A DNA stretch of 64,000 nt from Brevibacterium casei CIP 102111 (GTDB taxonomy: Bacteria > Actinomycetota > Actinomycetes > Actinomycetales > Brevibacteriaceae): NCBI RefSeq assembly GCF_900169275.1, contig NZ_FXZC01000010.1, positions 1-64,000 on the forward strand, read 5' to 3'. The notes beneath the pieces were generated by a model, which made no database searches, had not been told where the DNA came from, and saw only the letters and a list, made by a program, of their open reading frames with translations. Both the position numbers and the translations under genes were made by a program. Shown here in pieces: positions 1 to 7,738 of the stretch. Position 1 is the stretch's first letter. Each line of letters opens with the position of its first letter.

Positions 1-1
1 A

Positions 2-127
2 GACCTCCGCGGCTGGATCAAAGCATGGAACGAGAACCCGAAACCCTTCATCTGGACCAAGACCGCCGACGAGATTCTCACCTCCATCGGACGACTTCTA
101 CAACGAATCAACGGCGCGGGACACTAG
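2..127 (+). pseudogene. IS630-family transposase, C-terminal end (runs off left edge)
   Basis: The first 41 codons read as the extreme C terminus of an IS630-type transposase, with the family signature WNENPKPFIWTKTADEI followed by a short helix and a stop. The rest of the gene is outside the window, so integrity cannot be judged. The TAG stop falls where stress-protein sequence begins (CTAG at 124-127). IS630 elements insert at TA, often within CTAG, so the stop codon may be built partly from target DNA; that is inference. The element interrupts the stress-protein fragment that follows. Confidence 0.75.
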
Positions 128-372
128 GTCTGCTGTTCGGGCTGTTCGCCCCCGGATTCGGTTGGCTGGCCATCCTGATCATCTCGGTCGCCTCTGGCGC
201 AGTTTGGGGCGCTTTGCTTTACTTCCTTGGACACCTGGCTAAGGGCGGCCGACGGGACTTCGACTCACTGGAGACCCTTGAGGCGGGCCACTACGAGGTC
301 CAAGTGGAAGCACCATACGCTGCGGAGGCCGCTCGTCTCCTCGCGGACCAGACCGCCCACCCCGGAGACTGA
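124..372 (+). pseudogene. general stress protein fragment, 5' end removed by IS630
   Basis: From codon LGLLFG onward this frame encodes a hydrophobic glycine-rich segment, the motif GGRRDFDSLETLEAGHYEV and a short Ala-rich tail. It matches in layout the intact stress protein at 6884-7363, whose equivalent motif is GGRRDFSSVQGLEASSYEI. The first half, including the soluble N-terminal domain, is missing and replaced by the IS630 tail. The gene ends with its natural TGA. An ISL3-type end starts a few bases later, so the remnant is bracketed by two insertion sequences. It cannot give a functional protein. Confidence 0.7.
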
Positions 373-382
373 AAAGGGCCCT

Positions 383-603
383 TCACGAATGAGGGTGTAG
401 CGCGGGTCTGAAGCCTCCGGCTTCGAGCAGCGATCTCGCGATGTAGTGGGTGAGGTTGCGGAACCCGAGGGCGGAGCCGTGGAGGTGCTCGAGCCGGCCG
501 TTGATCGCCTCCGTGGGCCCGTTGCTTGTGCCGGGCCGGTCGAAGAAGGCGAGGATGTCGGCGCGTTGCTTCATGGTGCGGCCGAGCTTGCGGATCTCCA
601 TAC
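383..603 (-). pseudogene. ISL3-family transposase, C-terminal remnant
   Basis: About 73 codons survive. They carry the typical C-terminal ISL3 transposase sequence, including RKLGRTMKQRADILAFFDRP, then TSNGPTEAINGRLEHLHG and YIARSLLEAGGFRP. The catalytic domain upstream is gone and the frame runs into unrelated sequence near 603-610. The sequence around 374-400 (GGGCCCTTCACG start) looks like an ISL3 terminal repeat, just after the stop codon of the stress-protein fragment. This is a dead remnant. Confidence 0.8.
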
Positions 604-668
604 TTGCTTGAAAAACGGAACGAAACCCAGAGCGATTCAAAGATCGCACGGGCGTTCCTTCGGATTCG

Positions 669-695
669 GTGACCGGCGCAGGACGCGCCGGTCAC
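669..695. terminator. perfect 11-bp stem hairpin, terminator-like
   Basis: GTGACCGGCGC and GCGCCGGTCAC form a perfect inverted repeat around a five-base loop. There is no clear T run. It lies between the ISL3 remnant and the truncated dehydrogenase. It could be a terminator of a lost gene, or part of the regulatory DNA together with the adjoining iron-box-like sequence. Confidence 0.4.
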
Positions 696-711
696 GGTGA
701 GGCTCGCCTAA
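696..711. promoter_or_regulatory. sequence resembling a DtxR/IdeR iron box
   Basis: GGTGAGGCTCGCCTAA agrees at 14 of 16 positions with the inner part of the actinobacterial iron-box consensus GGTTAGGCTCACCTAA, but the outer three bases do not match. No iron gene follows, so if real it is a stranded promoter left by insertion-sequence rearrangement. A related sequence, CACCGTGAGCCTCGC followed by TGACAC, lies just outside the decayed IS3 element at 4654. Chance or shared IS flank is possible. Confidence 0.25.
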
Positions 712-771
712 CGTGACACGGGTTGGGCGAGGCTTACCAACCGAAGGATCGCTCAGCAGGTGATCAGCGGA

Positions 772-1416
772 TCAGGCGATGCCGCCACCGTCGACGACCA
801 GCGCCGCCCCGGTCACGTACGACGCCTCATCGCTCGCGAGCCATACGACAGCCGCCGAGATCTCACTCGGCTGTCCCATGCGGTTCAACGGGCGCTCGGC
901 CGCCTCAGCCAGGAATCCGGTCTGGTCCTGTCCCAACTGGCGAGCCTCGTCGCGCAGCATCCCCGTGTCCACGTCGCCCGGGTTGACGGAGTTGACCCGG
1001 ATGCCGTCCGGACCATGGTCGATGGCCAGCGCACGGGTCATGTTCACGACCGCGCCCTTCGACGCGCAGTACGAGATCGCCTGACCGCCGCCCTTCAGGC
1101 CCCATCCGGAGCCGGTGTTGACGATCGAGCCGCCGCCGTTCGCCTTCATGATCGGCACGACGTGCTTGCACATCAGGAAGATGGCGCGCACGTTCACGCC
1201 GAACACGCGATCCCACTCCTCGACGGTGGTCTCGACGGCCGTGGTGCGGCGGATGATGCCGGCGTTGTTGAACACGACATCGATGCCGCCGAACGACTCC
1301 TTCGCCGTCTCCACGACGCGGACGATGTCATCCTCGTTCGAGACGTCGGCAGCGGTGGCGACGGCAGTTCCGCCTGCCGTCGCCGGGATCGTCGCGTTCA
1401 TCGTCTTCGCCGACTC
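772..1416 (-). pseudogene. short-chain dehydrogenase/reductase, N terminus lost
   Basis: About 214 codons of a classical SDR remain: the NNAG motif (VFNNAGIIRRTT), the catalytic Ser region (IVNTGSGWG), the YCASK catalytic Tyr-Lys pair, the post-catalytic VNPGDVDTGM segment and the C-terminal YVTGAALVVDGG. The first 35-40 residues, with the glycine-rich TGxxxGxG cofactor-binding motif, are absent. Homology stops near 1416, where IS3-type sequence begins. An internal ATG at 1401 could start translation, but without the Rossmann turn the product should not bind NAD(P). Substrate unknown. Confidence 0.75.
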
Positions 1417-1496
1417 AAAGTGGAGCCGGCGGATCGTGATCGTCAGTTCCGCACCCGCGATCGCGCGCCGCGACGGCGTCCGGCTCGTCCATTCAC

Positions 1497-1706
1497 CCGG
1501 TTCCGGCGCCGCAACTCGACGAGCTCCTTGTGCTCGTCGATGGTGACCCCGGCCTTGCGGCCGGAGTCGACAGCGTCACGGTTCGTCCAGTTCCGAAGGC
1601 AGGATTCGCTGATCCCGAGGTCAGGCGCGGTCTGCGCATTGGGATTGCCCTGAGCAACAAGATCGAGGGCTCGACGCCGGAACTCCGGCGGGTGGGCAGC
1701 AGGCAT
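1497..1706 (-). pseudogene. IS3-family orfA fragment
   Basis: The product starts MPAAHPPEFRRRALDLVAQG and continues with an HTH segment (APDLGISESCLRNW), as in IS3-family OrfA proteins. After ELRRRNR at about residue 70 the sequence changes to unrelated arginine-rich residues, and the leucine zipper and orfB are missing. The upstream end near 1735-1770 resembles an IS terminal region. The break coincides with the truncation of the dehydrogenase, so loss of this element's other half probably removed the start of that gene too. Confidence 0.65.
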
Positions 1707-2211
1707 GTCACGGACTCCTTCCGAGACGATATCGCCTCAAAGTCGGTGTCCGGAAAAGCTGGTCAGGCTCCATTCGTCAAGCAAATGACTTGCGAAATGT
1801 CTACGTGGGGTCCATGCTGGCGCCAGAACACGTTTCGCCCCGCGAGCGTTCGCGCCTCTGCTTGGACCACATCGTCCAGGTGGGGTCTACACCTCCGACC
1901 GTCGAACAAACATCGGCAGTGGGGTTGTAGTGAAGCGCCCTGGGTCTGATGGAGACTCGCGCTATTTGATTCCGACCAGGTGTTCGCGGTCGGCTTGGAC
2001 AGCATAGAACGCGTTCTCGAACTCGGCGGGCGGGACGTCGCCGAGGTAGCCGTGGAGGCGCTGCGTGTTGTGCCAGTGCACCCAACCGAGGGTGGCGAGC
2101 TCGAGATTCTCGACCGTCTTTCACGGCCCGGACCGGGCCGGCCCGCGGACGAGTTCGGCCTTGTAGTACCCGTTCACCGTCTCGGCCAGGGCGTTGATGC
2201 TCCTATAGTTG

Positions 2212-3282
2212 TCAACTCATGATTTCGCCGGTTCGCGGGTCGGTCTTGACGAGGTGGTAGACCTCGCGGATCACGTAGCGTTTCAGACAGCGGATGATGT
2301 CGCGTTTGCTCTTGCCCTCGGCGGTGCGACGGGCGACGTAGGCGATCGTGGGCTCGTGGAATCTCATCCTGACAATCACGGTCCGGTAGATCGCCGCGTT
2401 GAGTTGCCGATGTCCGCCATGGTTGATGCGATGCTTCCCACTGGTCATTCCTGAACCGGTCGGAACAGGGCTGATTCCGGCGAGCTTCGCGAACGCGGCC
2501 TCGCTTCGGATTCGTTCGGGATTGTCACCGGCGACGATGAGGATCTCCGCGGCGGTATCGACGCCAATCCCGAATTCGTCAAGCAGGTGCGGCGCGCGTT
2601 GGAGCACGAGCTGCTCGATCTGTGCTTCGAGTTCCTTGGTTTCTTCGCTTAGTGCGATCCAGCGCTTCGCGATCGATCTGAGCGCGTAACGGTTCGCATC
2701 TTCTGGCGTCCTCAAACCCCGCGGACGGAGCGCGGCGCAGTGCCTCGCGACCATCTTCTGCGTTTTCTTCGCCGTCTCCCGGCGAAGGTCCTCAGAAGAG
2801 TGGACGAGCATCGCTTTGAGGGTAACCATCGCGCCGGTGCGGTCCTTCACCGCGGTATCGTGCGCGACTTTCAGCTGTCGAATCATCTCAACGACGCCGT
2901 CCGCGGTTTTGGGGATCGCGGTCGCGAACCCGGCGAGCACTGCCCTGGCAGCGTTCTCTGCGTCGAGGGTGTCGGACTTCCCGTTCAGTCTCCGCAGCCG
3001 CCGATCAGGACGGGAGACCTCGATGACCTTGTGCCCGTGACGGCGGACGAAAGACGTGAGCGCGGCCCCGTAGGAGCCGGTGCCCTCGATGCCGAACGCG
3101 ATGATCTTCTCGAATCCCGCAGCCCACTCAAGGAGTTGTTTGAACCCGGCGGTGTCGGTCGCGATCGTGAGAGTCGCGAGGATCCCGCCGACAGAGTCCA
3201 TGACTGCTGCGACGTGGATGTGTTTGTGGGTGTCGATGCCGATTACGATGTGCCCTGATCTGAACTGCTCAACATCGTCCAT
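2212..3282 (-). CDS. IS110-family transposase (DEDD N-terminal, tnp20 C-terminal)
   Basis: The product is 356 residues from the ATG at 3282, which follows GAAGGAGA at good spacing. The N-terminal RuvC-like domain begins VIGIDTHKHIHVAAV, with a further acidic position in FGIEGTGSYG and the stretch KSDTLDAENAARAVL. A coiled segment follows near residues 170-240. The C-terminal tnp20 domain contains GIGVDTAAEILIVAGDN, then FAKLAGISPVPTGSGMTSGKHR. The length is normal for IS110 and no stop or frameshift is visible, so this is the best candidate for an active transposase among the left-end elements except the IS3 copy at 7684. Confidence 0.9.
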   Translation of the reverse strand: MDDVEQFRSGHIVIGIDTHKHIHVAAVMDSVGGILATLTIATDTAGFKQLLEWAAGFEKIIAFGIEGTGSYGAALTSFVRRHGHKVIEVSRPDRRLRRLNGKSDTLDAENAARAVLAGFATAIPKTADGVVEMIRQLKVAHDTAVKDRTGAMVTLKAMLVHSSEDLRRETAKKTQKMVARHCAALRPRGLRTPEDANRYALRSIAKRWIALSEETKELEAQIEQLVLQRAPHLLDEFGIGVDTAAEILIVAGDNPERIRSEAAFAKLAGISPVPTGSGMTSGKHRINHGGHRQLNAAIYRTVIVRMRFHEPTIAYVARRTAEGKSKRDIIRCLKRYVIREVYHLVKTDPRTGEIMS

Positions 3283-3543
3283 GATGCTGTCTCCTTCGCC
3301 CGTTATCGTGGGTTTCACGCTGTCGTCGGCGGGTGGACAGGACTGTCACGGGGACGCTGTCGAAAGTATGCTCCAGGCTCCTATTAGGTCACGCCCGACC
3401 GGCGGCAGCGCTTGATACAGCCCCGGCCGGACGGTCGACAGATCAACGCAAAGGCACCATGCGGGCCAATCATAAGCAAGGGTCAAACCGCGCCGGCCGG
3501 GACTACCCGATTCTCGCGGAACCCGGCAGAAACAGTCTGACAA
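3283..3543 (-). ncRNA. candidate bridge-RNA region of the IS110 element
   Basis: The 261 bases upstream of the transposase hold no credible gene. IS110 elements of the IS621 type encode in this position a structured RNA with two loops that pair with the donor and the target DNA. The asymmetry of the noncoding ends fits that arrangement. I did not fold the RNA and did not identify the loops. The call rests on position and family knowledge. Confidence 0.4.
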
Positions 3544-4289
3544 TCGTAGGCGTCGCCGACGGTACCGATCGACGGGGCGATGCCCTCGAGCGCGAGATGC
3601 TCGGTCAACCGAATCGCTGTGTCCTGAGATCCGGCGTCGCTGTGGTGGATCAGATCTCCTGGTGAGATGGGGTTTCCTTCCCGTTCTCGCTGCCATAGCG
3701 CGATCCGCAGCGGCGTCATGACCAAGTCGACCTTCTTGCTCGAGGACGCGTGCCAGCCCACGATCCGCTGGGCGAACACGTCCAGGACGAACGCGACATA
3801 GACGAATCCCGCCCAGGTGCGGACGTAGGTGAAGTCCGTGACCCAGACCAGGTTCGCAGCCGCCGCGGTGAAGTCACGGTTCAGCAGGTCACCGGCACGT
3901 TTCCCGTCCGGATCAGGGATGGTGGTGCGCAGCTTCTTCGCCCGCTGAACACCTTCGAGGCCAAGCGTGCGCATCGCCCGGTCCACTGCGCCGCGAGACG
4001 TGGCGGCAAGCCCCGCCTGGCGGCGGAGCAGGTCGACCCACTTCCGTCGCCCGTAGAGACCCTCGGGAGTCATCTGGATCAGTCCGGTGGCCTCGTTGAC
4101 CCTTCCAGGCCAGGGTGCGGATCTGGTCTTCTACCAGGGCATCTGTGACGGTGCGGGTCGCGATTCGGGCCGGGCTCTTCCAAGACCGGTAGGTCCTTGC
4201 AGCGATCTTCAGGCCCTGCTGGCGCAGGACACGGAGGATCGACTCGACTGCGAAACCCTCGGCTCTCATCTCATCGATGAACGCGATGA

Positions 4290-4601
4290 TCAGCGGTTGC
4301 GGGGGTCGAGCTCCCCCGCGAAGAAAATCGACGCCTTCCGGAGGATCTCGTTGTCTTCCCGCAACCGCCGATTCTCAGCCTTTAAGCGCTTGACCTCGGC
4401 GGACTCCTCGCTAGTCACGCCGGGCCGGGTGCCGTCGTCGACGTCGGCCTGCGCCAACCACCGCCGCACGGATTCCTTCGAGACGCCTTCCTGGCGGGCG
4501 ACCGCGACTACCGCGGCGAACTGGGAGGGGTATTCCTGCTGGTGCTCTCGCACGAGCCGCACGCACCTCGCGCGCAGCTGGGGATCGATCTTCTTCGGCA
4601 T
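4290..4601 (-). CDS. IS3-family transposase OrfA
   Basis: The product is 103 residues from the ATG at 4601 (start MPKKIDPQLRARC). It has an N-terminal helix-turn-helix (VARQEGVSKESVRRWL) and a C-terminal leucine-zipper-like helix (VKRLKAENRRLREDNEILRK). The stop follows DPRNR. OrfA of IS3 elements binds the terminal repeats and normally fuses to OrfB by -1 frameshifting. Here OrfB is destroyed, so this protein could at most act as a repressor of related elements. In-frame ATGs 9 and 39 bases upstream are alternative starts. Confidence 0.8.
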   Translation of the reverse strand: MPKKIDPQLRARCVRLVREHQQEYPSQFAAVVAVARQEGVSKESVRRWLAQADVDDGTRPGVTSEESAEVKRLKAENRRLREDNEILRKASIFFAGELDPRNR

Positions 4602-4884
4602 GCTGTCCATCCTCTCGGACTTAAACAGCAGCGGCATCAAACCTGGGCCGGTTCACCGTGAGCCTCGCGGCCTGACACCCCAACTGTCGCCTGTTCGTGC
4701 GGCAGTCCCCATCGCCCTACACGGATACCACAAGGCTTTGCCGCATGTTGGCAATGACCAGGCGCCGGTAACCAGTCGCGAGAAGATCGTCGCTTCCCAC
4801 GGCGGACAGCGCACTTTTAGACACCTCCTGCGTTCGTCAAACGAAGCGGTCCGGGATCATTCCCGGTTTCAGCCCGGACCGCCG

Positions 4885-5046
4885 CGATCCGTCGACGACG
4901 TCGAGTGCTTCACCCTGGCCTGGATCTACAGGTACAACAGCGCCCGCCCGCACACCCGCCTCGGCAACGCCCCACCCGCCGAGTACGAGGCAGCGCACTG
5001 CGCTGAGCCCACCAAGTCATCGCGACCGGCAATGACACCTGCATAG
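4885..5046 (+). pseudogene. IS3-family orfB, C-terminal remnant
   Basis: Fifty-three codons starting RSVDDVECFTLAWIYRYNSA, followed by RPHTRLGNAPPAEYEA, correspond to the terminal segment of an IS3-type integrase. It is on the plus strand, opposite to the neighbouring IS3 copy, and differs from it, so it comes from another element. The catalytic core is absent. Between 4656 and 4884 no gene is seen. Confidence 0.75.
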
Positions 5047-5096
5047 ACGTGGCATCAACGCGGAGATGTTTCAGTTTCTTCTGTGCTGGGGCTGTG

Positions 5097-6188
5097 TCAG
5101 GTGCTGGACCGGGTGTAGGCAGCGGCGCGCACCACATCTTCGTCCTCCAGTCCAGCTCCTAGTGCTCCGCCCACGGTGGCCAGGCTGGCGGTGAGCCAGC
5201 TGATCCTCGCGTAGTCCAAAGCGTTCACTGGGTGGCCGGCGACATCGGCCAGTACCTGCTCGTCGATGAGCAGCAGCGCGCCGGCCCAGGACAGGATGAA
5301 TAAGACGAGGTAGAACACCACAACCCCGATGGCCACGGTCGCGGTGGTGGCCAAATTGAACAGGATCACCTGCTCACGTTGGGCTCGCCGCCGTGGGCGC
5401 TCCCACAAGCCGGCTCCCAGGATCAGGGTGGCACTCACCGCCCCGATCGCCATCACCGCCAGCAGGGCCAGGCGCACCGGCCCGTAGTCCATGGCCAGTA
5501 CCCATAGGTCCGAGGCCACCAATGTCAGCATGCCGGTGGCCGCTGCCACGACCATCGCCCGGGAGAGCCGGGCCACGAAGGCCCAAGGCTGGTTGGCGCG
5601 GATCATGCCCAGCAGCAACCGCACGTTGCCGCTCAGCACTCGGACCGTGAACTGCACGACGTTGTCGTCCGGGCGTTCGTCGAGATCGGTGGACAGCTGG
5701 TGGGCTCTTCGAGCAAGATCCCGCTGGGCGTTGCGGTCTTCGGCGTCGTAGCCCAGGAGCTGCCCGACCACGTCCACGGTGGTCTCTTGCGCCTTCTGCC
5801 GCACGTGCACGGCTCCCAGGGCTGGGACGGAGACCAGTCCCACCCCGTGCACGGGGCTGAGCTGGGCGAGCACCGGACGTCGGCCGGTCTTCAGGGGGAT
5901 CTCGGTGAGCACCACGGCCAAATCCCAGTTCTCCTCCAGCACGCGGTTTCGGGCCGCCTCCAGCAGGTCCAAGGTCTCGGTGGGTGGATCGACCAGCCGG
6001 TCTTCGGCCATCTTCAGTTGCCAGCGCACTCCCGGATACCGCTGCACCAAAATCTTGCGCACCGAGGTGGTGACCTCGGGGCCGAGCACCGCACTCAGGG
6101 ATGGTGAGACCACCAGGCCGATGAGCAGCTCGGCATCGGAAAGGGGTTCGGCAGGATCGGCGGTGGATCGGCAACGCTCAGCAGTCAT
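5097..6188 (-). CDS. multi-pass membrane protein of unknown function
   Basis: The product is 363 residues. The first 205 are soluble and predicted cytoplasmic, with a conserved-looking core (GLVVSPSLSAVLGPEVTTSV, then NWDLAVVLTEIPLKTGRRPV, then VGQLLGYDAEDRNAQRDLAR). Hydrophobic segments follow at about 211-231, 238-260, 275-308 and 328-346, with an arginine-rich loop (ERPRRRAQREQ) between the second and third. I do not recognise a family. The gene faces away from the stress protein at 6884 across about 700 bp, and both sit between insertion sequences. The ATG at 6188 is the only good start. Confidence 0.65.
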   Translation of the reverse strand: MTAERCRSTADPAEPLSDAELLIGLVVSPSLSAVLGPEVTTSVRKILVQRYPGVRWQLKMAEDRLVDPPTETLDLLEAARNRVLEENWDLAVVLTEIPLKTGRRPVLAQLSPVHGVGLVSVPALGAVHVRQKAQETTVDVVGQLLGYDAEDRNAQRDLARRAHQLSTDLDERPDDNVVQFTVRVLSGNVRLLLGMIRANQPWAFVARLSRAMVVAAATGMLTLVASDLWVLAMDYGPVRLALLAVMAIGAVSATLILGAGLWERPRRRAQREQVILFNLATTATVAIGVVVFYLVLFILSWAGALLLIDEQVLADVAGHPVNALDYARISWLTASLATVGGALGAGLEDEDVVRAAAYTRSST

Positions 6189-6883
6189 CGCTCCATTGTA
6201 AGGCTACCACGGGCCGGACTGCCACTGGCTCGATGGAGCCCCCAAGGTTTCGTGCAGCACCGCGGGCCGGATTCGGTGGTCGCCTCGATCCCGGAAAGAG
6301 CGGTGCTGCTCACTGCGAAATCCTCTCCCCGCCGACGCCGCCAGCGCGAAGACATCACAGTCAGCGGGCCCGGGACCTGCCGGTGTCGAGGACGGCTTCT
6401 CGATGATGCTGCAGTGACGGATCGGTTGAAGTGCTTCGGCGGTGTGGGAGCAGTGATCAGCGTGGGGCCGGTCGATTCCGTTCGGACAGGTGATGCATCG
6501 ACTGCCCAGCGGCAGGTGCGGTACTGATGCGGGGGTACCCGGTGCAGGGGTGTCAAGGCCCAGCTCCGAAGACGGCAAGCCGGGCACGTGAAAGGCGAAT
6601 TATGGCCCGCCGCAACCCGAGCGGGAAGGCATGTGTGGCACGAGGCGCCGAAGACGGGCCGGGCGTTTACTGCAGAGATAAATATGCTTATCCTGGTAAT
6701 GTCCGCGACATTTCGAGGGGGAGGAAGGGAGGCCAGAAGGGAGGCCAGGGGTGCTGATGTGCCCGGCCTGTTCCGCGATTTCTCCTCCTAACTTTCCGTC
6801 CACTCCCGACCCAGGTGCCCGGCAACCCCGGGTGCAGACCACCGTCCGGGTCGGATCGTCACCACGAACAGGAAACGATAAGC
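6189..6883. other. intergenic stretch without supported gene
   Basis: Short reading frames exist on both strands, but none has a credible start with a ribosome site, low-complexity-free protein sequence or family resemblance. The left part should hold the promoter of the minus-strand membrane protein, and the right part the promoter and leader of the stress protein. Confidence 0.5.
6666..6694 (+). promoter_or_regulatory. possible promoter of the stress protein gene
   Basis: TTTACT, a 17-base spacer and TATCCT form a plausible sigma-70-type promoter in an AT-rich island. A GTTT at 6665 would also suit an alternative stress sigma factor. The leader to the ATG at 6884 would be about 180 bases. 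Confidence 0.3.
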
Positions 6884-7363
6884 ATGTCCCATCCCTCCTC
6901 TCTTCCACCCACTGCTTCGGCTCATTACCAGGTCCTGCGCACAGTGCCCTCCTATGACCAGGCTCAGCGCCTTGTCGATCAACTCTCCGACGCCGGGTTC
7001 CCGGTTGAGCACGTGCGCTTGGTCGGCACCGATCTGCGCCTGGTTGAGCAGGTCACCGGGCGAATGACCTACGGCAAGGCCGCCCTGTACGGGGCCGCCT
7101 CCGGGGCCTGGCTGGGATTGCTCATTGGCTTGCTGTTGGGTCTTTTCACGGTCGTGGGGTGGCTGTGGGTAATCCTGTGGGCGGTGCTCCTGGGCGCGGT
7201 GTGGGGGCTGATCTTCGGGTTGCTGGGCCACGCGGCCACCGGCGGGCGCCGGGACTTCAGTAGCGTCCAGGGCCTGGAGGCGTCCTCCTACGAGATCCTC
7301 GTGGAGGCCGAGTACGTCGAGGCGGCCAAGGCCAAGCTCGACGCCAGCCGTCCCACGACTTGA
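6884..7363 (+). CDS. general stress protein, glycine-zipper membrane type
   Basis: The product is 159 residues. The ATG at 6884 follows AGGAAACG, preferable to upstream in-frame starts. Residues 15-55 form a small soluble domain resembling the general-stress-protein 17M-like domain (YDQAQRLVDQLSDAGFPVEH, then VRLVGTDLRLVEQVTGRMTY). Residues 60-105 are a glycine-zipper hydrophobic hairpin (GAASGAWLGLLIGLLLG and GAVWGLIFGLLGH). The tail reads GGRRDFSSVQGLEASSYEI. Proteins of this layout are common in actinobacteria and stress-inducible. The biochemical role is unknown. A truncated relative lies at 124-372. Confidence 0.75.
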   Translation: MSHPSSLPPTASAHYQVLRTVPSYDQAQRLVDQLSDAGFPVEHVRLVGTDLRLVEQVTGRMTYGKAALYGAASGAWLGLLIGLLLGLFTVVGWLWVILWAVLLGAVWGLIFGLLGHAATGGRRDFSSVQGLEASSYEILVEAEYVEAAKAKLDASRPTT

Positions 7364-7529
7364 CCGCCAAAGGCCCGGGCCCGGACCGGGTGCTGGCCCA
7401 CGCCCGAGTAAGTACTGAGGGCCGTGGCCCTCTGCGCTCCCCCGACACTCACCGCTGGGGTGGATTCAGGAGCGGATCTCGCCGGGAAGCAGGGACGTCG
7501 GCGTGCCTGTCACCACCAACCGGGAGCCT

Positions 7530-7683
7530 TGTCAAGCCCTGGGTTTGGTAGAGGCTTCTTTTCTTGGTTTCCTATGCGGCCACGCCTGTAGTGGTCTGCT
7601 GTTTGATCCAATCAGAATGCGCCTCGATCGGCGGTCGGTAGTGCAGCGCCGAATGCAGTCGGACGTGGTTGTACCAAGCCACC
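7530..7683 (-). mobile_element. IS3-family remnant, one end only
   Basis: An IS3-type terminal repeat, TGTCAAGCCCTGGGTTTG, starts at 7530, and the end of an orfB lies just inside it. The rest is cut off where the intact IS3 copy starts at 7684. Its terminal repeat is very close to the right repeat of that copy (TGTCAAGCCCCGGGTTTG), so the two elements are relatives. Between 7364 and 7529 I see no gene. Confidence 0.75.
7572..7683 (-). pseudogene. IS3-family orfB, C-terminal remnant
   Basis: The last 36 or so codons of an IS3 integrase remain: VAWYNHVRLHSALHYRPPIE, then AHSDWIKQQTTTGVAA and TAG. Everything upstream was removed or separated by the neighbouring IS3 insertion. It is non-functional. 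Confidence 0.75.
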
Positions 7684-7738
7684 TGCATCGCCCCGGGAAT
7701 ACTGGAGACAGTGAAGCCACGGAAAGGACCTTCCTGTC

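Larger units (their letters stand above)
2197..3543 (-). mobile_element. IS110-family insertion sequence
   Basis: The borders are fixed by the interrupted IS3 orfB. Joining the base before 2197 to the base after 3543 restores GCCTACGACAACGCCCTGG, i.e. AYDNALAE of the integrase. The element is 1347 bp with no target duplication and no long terminal repeats, both typical of IS110. It encodes one transposase. About 260 bp of noncoding DNA lies on the 5' side of the transposase and only about 15 bp on the 3' side. Confidence 0.85.
1962..4293 (-). pseudogene. IS3-family orfB (DDE integrase), triply disrupted
   Basis: Pieces in order from the 5' end are: LIIAFIDEM near 4270 to IRTLAWK near 4108; a frameshift caused by an extra base in a short run near 4100-4102; the rve integrase core from about 4100 to 3548 with WVTDFTYVRTW and HHSDAG; the IS110 insertion at AYD/NALAE; and the C-terminal part from 2196 to 1962. 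The last part has TGA at 2121-2123 where the family has Trp (GP-stop-KTVE). Two of the three acidic residues survive on one side of the IS110 and the Glu on the other. No functional transposase can be made. Confidence 0.85.
1931..4655 (-). mobile_element. decayed IS3-family element interrupted by IS110
   Basis: Terminal inverted repeats are recognisable: TGAAGCGCCCTGGGTCTGATG reads inward from 1931, and TGAACCGGCCCAGGTTTGATG is its counterpart ending at 4655, with most positions identical. Removing the inner IS110 element (2197-3543) leaves about 1378 bp, a normal IS3 length. OrfA is intact. OrfB carries a one-base insertion, the IS110 insertion and an in-frame TGA. The 3-bp flanks (TAG and CCG) are not a duplication, so the ends have been rearranged since insertion or the flanks have mutated. 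Confidence 0.85.

Noticed and set aside
1801-2124. A 107-codon minus-strand frame in the left IS3 end
   Set aside because: It is another frame of the orfB remnant; the true frame gives the IS3 integrase C terminus with an internal TGA.
6252-6527. A 91-codon plus-strand frame between the membrane protein and stress protein
   Set aside because: No ribosome site, no family resemblance and Arg-rich composition typical of a chance frame.
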